This document shows, piece after piece, positions 57,979-64,000 of a stretch of DNA of 64,000 bases. Below the pieces are notes generated by a model. That model saw only the letters and a list, made by a program, of their open reading frames with translations, was not told the origin of the DNA and searched no databases. The DNA lies in assembly GCA_947247005.1 (NCBI GenBank), contig OX365946.1:53222734-53286733 (forward strand), in the 5' to 3' direction. The position numbers were made by a program, and so were the translations under genes. Numbering within the stretch: position 1 is the first letter of the stretch; each line of letters starts with the position of its first letter. This DNA is from Spisula solida. Its lineage: Eukaryota > Mollusca > Bivalvia > Venerida > Mactridae.

Positions 57979-58223
57979 CTGGGTACTGTTTTATCAAAGC
58001 ACTTACGGAAATATTCGATTTACGTTCAAAATTAAATGCTTTATAACTTTTTATCAGCTACAACCAATTGTAAAATAATGTTGAAAGTAAAATCATTATT
58101 CAGTCGACGCGCTCCTACGATCCATATCTGTCCCCAATGTATGGGTTTCAAAGAATTATTTGGAATTTAAATTTGAACGTAAGTTTAAGATTGTCGTAAA
58201 TGCTTTGATAAAACAGTACCCTG
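57977..58223. mobile_element. CCTGGGTACTG MITE, copy 3
   Basis: Ends CCTGGGTACTGTTTTATCAA and TTGATAAAACAGTACCCTGG, an exact 20-bp inverted pair, 247 bp overall. It is the best-preserved of the three copies in the window. Confidence 0.92.
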
Positions 58224-59375
58224 GTCATTTAATACGAGTGTGTTATGTTGTTATTATTGTTGTTGTTTAATCTTTATATTACTGCAAATCTCAAATAAGA
58301 TATGAATTGCGATTATATTTTTCTTTCTAATTTCATACAGCAGTGACATAAATATTGTTTATCTCTCATCGCACTTAAGGATGTTGGAGCGCTTAGGATC
58401 CAACCTTCAGAATTTGCTCAAATTTTGCCAGAAAGTAAAGAAATCTATACTGACACAAAATATGATGAAAAAACACTAGGTCACGGAACTCGTTTTTCGG
58501 GTAATAAGCCCTGATTGAAGTGTGTATGAATTATTTTTATAATTCCATGGAAATTGGTAAATTGGTGGTGGTGTTCAAATTTGACATTTTTATTTGATGT
58601 CTGTGATCTAAATAATAAAATAATTTTTAATATAGTTTGGGTACACATTGTTAAACATGATCAAGATACCAAAAAGGGTATATTTAATTTTGGTCTAATA
58701 TATATTACTCTTTTACCCCACCCACTTCGTATTTAATGCAGCAAAATATCACCCAGGTAAAATCCTAATAACTTTTTTTCCCAACTTAAACTTTTTTAAA
58801 TATTTTGTTAAATAAGTCTAGTGATATAGATCTTCAAAATTGTGCAATAAAAAATACATGTCACTGAGGTATCTTTTTCGCAATTTTTGTTTTTATTTTG
58901 GTTAAATGTGGCTAAAATGCTGAGAAAATCAATGAAAACGCTTAAAATAAAATTTATTGAACATGTTTATATCACAAAAACACATCAACACACAATAAAC
59001 AAACATTACCAAAAAAGTCATTTGCCATAGATAGCAATATTTTTATTTTTTTACCCCACCCACCTATTTTGCAATGTAATATTTTTCTAGGAATGAAAAC
59101 CGTCATTTCGATAAGTATTTTCTAATTTTATTGCATAATACTTATCAAAACTGTTCAATTTGATTTATTTTAGATTATTTTGACACATTTTTACATTTAT
59201 AAGGCACAAAACGTACTATGCCAAATGACGCATGCGCATTAAACCGATCCAGCATCCTTAATAACATAATAAGTACTATAGGTAAAGTTCAAACTTGGGT
59301 AGCTAAACGGGGGATTAACTGTATAAACTCTATGGTTAAAGTACATAAACAAGCATAACCTAGAAATACACATAT
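58224..59375. other. Intergenic, nothing recognised
   Basis: Very AT-rich. Two T-rich blocks share TTTTACCCCACCCAC (about 58711 and 59049), suggesting an old repeat. No gene seen. Confidence 0.4.
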
Positions 59376-59593
59376 ATAGTTCGCCGGAGATAACACTAGC
59401 CTTTGTTTACAAATAAAAATGAAAAATTAAATACATTTTCGATATTCATTTTTGTTCAATGTTGTGCATATACACTTTTAATGATATACGCTTTAAATCC
59501 ACAATGATAACTGGCGGCCATTCGACCGTGAAGTGTTTATAAATTGCTTTGTTTGTTTATTGATAAGGCTAGAGTTATCCCCGGCGAACTATA
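59376..59593. mobile_element. About 218-bp MITE, TAGTTCGCCGG ends
   Basis: Left TAGTTCGCCGGAGATAACAC and right GTTATCCCCGGCGAACTA are inverted over about 30 bp, extending to CTAGCCTT. TA lies at both borders. Confidence 0.82.
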
Positions 59594-59823
59594 GTAGGTA
59601 TGTGCCTAGTGTACCAATCAACTAAAACAACTTAATAACATTAGAAAGATAATGTGTCGATGATATCAACGATTTTAATATTGGGCGTTTTTCAACCTTT
59701 TCTTGGTATACATATGTTTGACGTTTGAAAATCACGCTGTGTCGACATGACGGAAAAACACCAATTACAAGCATTTATTATGGCTTACACATATTTGTAT
59801 TTATAGTGGTGTTCTATGGTTAT

Positions 59824-60456
59824 CGGATTTAAAAACGCGACACCTGTGTATGTCGGCATATTTTAGGAAAACAAATTCTCATATCACATATATTTGTATA
59901 TTCATAAAGGCTAATTCAATGTCGTCATATTAATACCAAACTTAATAAAATCCAAAGAGTATTGACTAAATTATCGCACGAAAAAGACATTGGTCAAGAA
60001 AACAAAAGTAACATGTTTATTTATCGTTGAAGATGACCAGCTTGCATAACAGATCGAATGTGTTTACGTAAGGCTAGTCTAGCTTCTATATACAAATTCT
60101 AAACTAAATTAAATATAATAAATGCCATATCCAACATTCATTTAAAATGTGTCTATATGACACGGAAACATTGTTGTAGGAAACATACACCGTTGTCCCA
60201 TAGACCTGCATATAAATGTTTTTATGGTCAATGGGAGGTTACCATGTAAGGAATTTTGGTCAGAATGCGACTTTTGTTTTCTGGATCGACGTATTGATTT
60301 TACTATATATTTGTTAATACTCATCTCATTTTTATCATCTTAGTACCAAAATGACGCCAACACATGTACCTTTTAATATGTACTATTCAAATACCGACAT
60401 AAACTTGCAATGTCTGCTATAAAACAACATACCCCAGTGTCGCGTTTTTAAATCCG
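59824..60456. mobile_element. 633-bp element with 20-bp perfect inverted ends
   Basis: CGGATTTAAAAACGCGACAC (59824-59843) and its exact reverse complement (60437-60456). Similarity continues inward imperfectly (TGTATGTCGG). No coding interior. No clear target duplication. Confidence 0.75.
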
Positions 60457-61008
60457 TTTAGTATATAATTCATGGACTATGTAGTTTAGGATGAGTACTT
60501 GTCAATGGTTAGATAACAGGGATATGTAAATACATGATTATATTGTCTGTAGTTTATCTATCAGGAAACCCAAGTAGACCTACTATATAGTATACATTGT
60601 GCATTTCGAGCCTTCCAGAAGCGGTTACTATGTTGTTTGAATGGGTTGTTTTCTTTTTGAACTTTATAAAAGAAATTCATGTAGGATTTGGATGACAATG
60701 CTGTATTCTGGGAACACACTAAACACATTTATAAGAGTATTTAAAGTTTAGGAACAGATTACTTGTGTACTTCGTTTTATCTCAATCAATAGTGTTTTGA
60801 TAAATTTGATAATTTTGTTACATGAAAGCGAACGCGTGTGAAAATTAAGTGTGATACAAGACATCGGCGAATATAGGAATTGAAAGCGAACACACATCTA
60901 GGTGATAGGGGGTGTGGAATTGACTTTTGTGCGAATGAAACACGAGAAAGACTTATACACGAGTAGGGAAACAAAACTAGATTTACACAAGTTGGGATTG
61001 ACACCGTG

Positions 61009-62034
61009 ATGGCGCAGCCAAAGATTGATCGTCCCCAAGTGCCCGATGGTGCGTGTTTGAGTAAGGGTTCTGATACAGCGACCGCCGGTGTTCAGCAACC
61101 ATGTGGAACAGAACCCGCGGATATGGTTGCTGAAACTGGAGTACGTAGCGTAGATGAAGTCTATGGCGTGTGCTACCCCCCTTGTGTGGATCAGCAACAG
61201 TCGGTACCTCAATCGTGCCAGTACTTTGCTCTACCATATACGATGTTTGTGTCAAGGGTTGTCAGACAATTGACAAACGAAGATTTGAAGCAAATACAGT
61301 TTATTTTAGCAGGTAATTACATAAGTAAATAACTATCGAATTATAAAAGTATTATTTTTTTGCAAAAACATGTATATAGCTTTATTATAAGTGCAATGTG
61401 ATTGACACAACTGTATTACAAACATTGCGATACCGGTAGTACACGTGACTTTGGCAAGACAATTGAAACCATCAAATTTGTGAGTCAATACTTCTCGCTA
61501 AAAACGCACTGAAATGTTCTGCGAACAACACTCAGAGACCAAAGCATTACAGTCATTCATGAAAGCATTGAAAACCCAACATTTTAAGTTATCTGTTTTT
61601 AACTATCTACATACATGTATAATAATGGCTAAACGTTTCCAATGCTGGTCGCCATCCATGTGAGGTGTAGCATATTGAGGCTTCGATACCCATTTCCCGA
61701 CTTCCCAAGTACTACTGAAAGACACTTGTGTAGCTAATTGGTAAACTCGCCCGTTTATTCCAACATTCTGATTGTCCTTGTGATGTTACACTGAAATATA
61801 TCCAAATATTTTATTTTTCAGATTATTTTCAAATGGACGAGGTACCGAACTTTTCAAATGGTTATGATGCTATATATTATCTCAATACAACAAACACTCT
61901 TAACGAACGCAATGTTCTATTACTCCAACTTCTATGTGCGGCTATTGACAACCCAAACTTGATTGAATACGTTTATAAATGGGCAGAATATAAGGGCGAT
62001 GTTCTACATTTTTATCCACCAGTAACTTGCTCAT
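61009..62034 (+). CDS. Death effector domain (DED) protein, first two coding exons, 3' incomplete
   Basis: Exon 1 is 61009-61312 (phase 1 out, GTAATT) and exon 2 is 61822-62034 (after TTATTTTTCAG, donor GTAAGT). They give at least 172 residues. Residues 1-70 are low in secondary-structure signal and cysteine-bearing. Residues about 73-158 look like a DED: VVRQLTNEDLKQIQFILA, split by the intron, then DYFQMDEV, LNERNVLLLQLLCAAI and NPNLIEYVYKW. The QL-x-x-EDL...F...DY and N-x-LLLQLL patterns match the caspase-8/FADD/FLIP group, which build apoptosis and NF-kB platforms in the cytosol. The usual RxDL motif is NPNL. The start is the ATG at 61009. The effector part, if any, is not found, so it could be adaptor or caspase. 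An acceptor near 62360 would stop immediately. Confidence 0.72.
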
Positions 62035-62084
62035 GTAAGTACTTTAAAGATTTTATACAATTGTTAAAGCCTAGGACCCCCTAA

Positions 62085-62290
62085 GCATTTTTAGCCTCGG
62101 CGATGTACTCCCGAATGTACATGTAATTAATAAGCTATCGGAATATCGGGAACAGGTTCCTCGTGGTCTATGGGAAGCTTCGGAAAAGTCATGAGACAGT
62201 TTGTTTACCGGAAAGCATTGTGATGAATCGGGTGGTATCGGCAGAACATCTCCGATGTGGAATTCCAAAGTGGGACGTAGGCTTAACTAA
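62085..62290. repeat. Repeat shared with TIR-STING intron 12
   Basis: GGGAACAGGTTCCTCGTGGT, GGGAAGCTTCGG and GTCATGAGACAGTTTGT match, with changes, the segment at about 33106-33165. One dispersed family is thus present in introns of both immune-type genes. Confidence 0.6.
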
Positions 62291-62457
62291 ATCAACGGCT
62301 GGCGATAGGAATTTTGTTTGTTCAGTTATATGTATAATTTTACTGTTTTTCTACCAACAGAGGTCAGTTGACTTTAACAGTACTCCTACATTTATCATAA
62401 ACGTACGAGGGTTGTCTGCAAGATGGCATTAATTGCTCTTACATTAAGTAGTTTCTA

Positions 62458-62815
62458 CAGTTTTGTTGACAACCCTCGTTCATTAATTCACTATATTACA
62501 CACCAGCACGTCTTCCCTCATCCGTTTGAAAACACATGTAAATATCTTACTGCAATCATCGTATACAAATGCTAACATGGTCTCACTTCTTCATACTTAC
62601 AAAATATCTTACAATTTGCTTACAACACTTCATACAAACTGAGATCCACCACTCATAGAGATATAACACATGCGAAGATACACACTAGTTATGGTCAAAA
62701 AACCTTTTCCTGTATATCAATGAAATTATGGAATAGCATACCTCTTTCTGTTAGAAATTTAAATTCATTATCAGCTTTTAAACATAAATATACGAAATAT
62801 CTGATGTCAAAAAAT
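62458..62815 (+). mobile_element. LINE 3' end (5'-truncated)
   Basis: The frame ending at TAG 62815 encodes LRSTTHRDITHAKIHTSYGQ, KTFSCISMKLWNSIPLSVRN and LNSLSAFKHKYTKYLMSKN. The pattern (R)-x-F-x-Y-x-G-x-x-x-WN-S(L/I)P-x-x-(I/V)R...SL-x-x-FK is the usual C terminus of jockey/CR1-type LINE reverse transcriptases. Upstream the frame is interrupted by stops. It lies in the presumed intron 2 of the DED gene. Confidence 0.75.
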
Positions 62816-63955
62816 TAGTCAACATGTTCATTTTACTATTCTAATCATTCTATTTTTTAATTACTGTTGAGATGGGTGTGTCTGTCTACTATATAATATA
62901 ATAAGTGCTATTGCATGTATGAATGTTTGTTTATATGTATGAATGATTTATTTGAATGTATTTGAATGTATTCCATATTATTTTTTTAGATATAAGACCA
63001 CATTGTAAAAAAGATAATCATTTTGTATAATTTGTTTGATCTTAATGTGTCATCTTCTTTAAGTATTATTATTATTATTATAAGCTATTGTCTGTTTAGT
63101 TCAATCTAGGTATTGGTAGCCCCTCCCCGTACATGTAGGTTATTTACAGCGCCCTACCCACAATAAATTATCAGCACCCTCCTTACCCACATGATACGAT
63201 TATCATTTCCATTCCACATGCCCTAAATTAGCAATTTGTCTTGTGTCAGCCTTGACTCTTCATTTGCGAACATTTCATTAATTTAAATACAAAAGTACAA
63301 ACAATGACATCATAGACGATAAGTTCATTGACTAATCAATTGATAATAAAAATGATAACCAAGTTTGTATCTCCTTTGATCTGGGTCACCTAACAAAACT
63401 CCAGCCTCTCAACCCCTTTATTTAGCAATGATTATATTGTTGGATCCCAAATATTTTAAATCACATGATTGCTTATAAATCACATGTTTGCTTATTATAT
63501 TTAATGAGCAATTATTAAATTATAAAATGCTCTTTATAATACAACACGAATTAACCACACTAAAATACTACTTCGATCCTTTTATTAATAAGTTCCAGGG
63601 TTTTAAAACAACAAACAAATAAATAAACAACACGCTCATTGACATGGCTGCTGGTTTCAATGTGGAAGTGACTAGTAATGTGACGGATATGCCCTTTTCC
63701 TTGCAATAGACTGAGACATTCTTAAGTGCATGCAAGGTCATTCGAATTTTTCACTGCCAGATAGGCCATTGATCTCGGGCTTCGAAAGGAGATACACCCG
63801 AGTACGCCTTAGCTCTTTCAGAATAGTCTTCTTTAGTCAGTGGTTCTTTAACATCCCCGGTGTACAGTACTGATAAACGCCAGGCTATCAGTAGGTTACC
63901 AATTAGTTTATCTCATGTAGGAGTCTGAAACACTGAAAAGCGTGTCAGAAATAAC
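62816..63955. other. Intronic or intergenic, nothing recognised
   Basis: AT-rich with a short ATT run (about 63066-63081). No third DED-gene exon was found here, so the gene either continues past the window or ends in an exon I did not recognise. Confidence 0.35.
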
Positions 63956-64000
63956 CAAGCTCCCCGGTTAAGAATCGAACGAGGGCTCTCTGGATTCGTA
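63956..64000 (-). repeat. tRNA-like 3' half at window edge
   Basis: On the minus strand GAGCCCTCGTTCGATTCTTAA contains a B box (GTTCGATTC) with a pairing T stem. Cut by the window end, so gene or SINE cannot be decided. Confidence 0.4.

Noticed and set aside
62035..62432. Third exon of the DED gene near 62360
   Set aside because: The acceptor CTACCAACAG would create a TAG at once with the phase-1 donor; no domain evidence supports other choices.

Overview
This is an AT-rich, intron-rich animal nuclear window, most likely from a bivalve mollusc. The grounds are phase-consistent GT-AG exons, dense short inverted-repeat transposons, and several copies of the mosaic repeats typical of bivalves (hairpin end, GTCC microsatellite, array of core monomers). 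No database was searched, so the species is not named.

The main content is one large plus-strand gene (9572-39540). I assembled 14 coding exons by hand; the reading frame stays open across every junction and predicts a 726-residue cytosolic protein. It reads TIR - STING - TIR - STING. Single TIR-STING fusions are known from oysters and bacteria. Here the whole unit appears duplicated in tandem inside one gene, and the two halves share exon lengths and intron phases. The two STING domains keep different subsets of the ligand-contact residues known from human STING, so the protein may fold as a built-in asymmetric STING pseudo-dimer. There is no transmembrane region and no C-terminal signalling tail after the second STING.

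Layout: 1-9 kb holds one putative secreted-peptide exon on the minus strand and several minisatellites. 9-39.5 kb is the TIR-STING-TIR-STING gene, whose introns are packed with nested mobile elements (MULE-like and 8-bp-TSD MITEs, a 4.7 kb repeat-built element, seven bivalve-type mosaic elements, a tandem tRNA-3'-half array). 40.9-43.3 kb is a roughly 56-bp minisatellite. 43.3-47 kb holds more transposons. 47.2-55.6 kb is a tandem segmental duplication; each copy ends in a 39-bp minisatellite, and only the first copy carries a LINE insertion. 55.6-60.9 kb has tRNA-like pseudogenes and MITEs. 61.0-62.0 kb holds the first two coding exons of a death-effector-domain (DED) protein resembling the caspase-8/FADD/FLIP class. 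A LINE 3' end and unannotated sequence close the window.

Two innate-immune-type genes therefore lie on the same strand about 21 kb apart. Whether they work together is not shown by the sequence.
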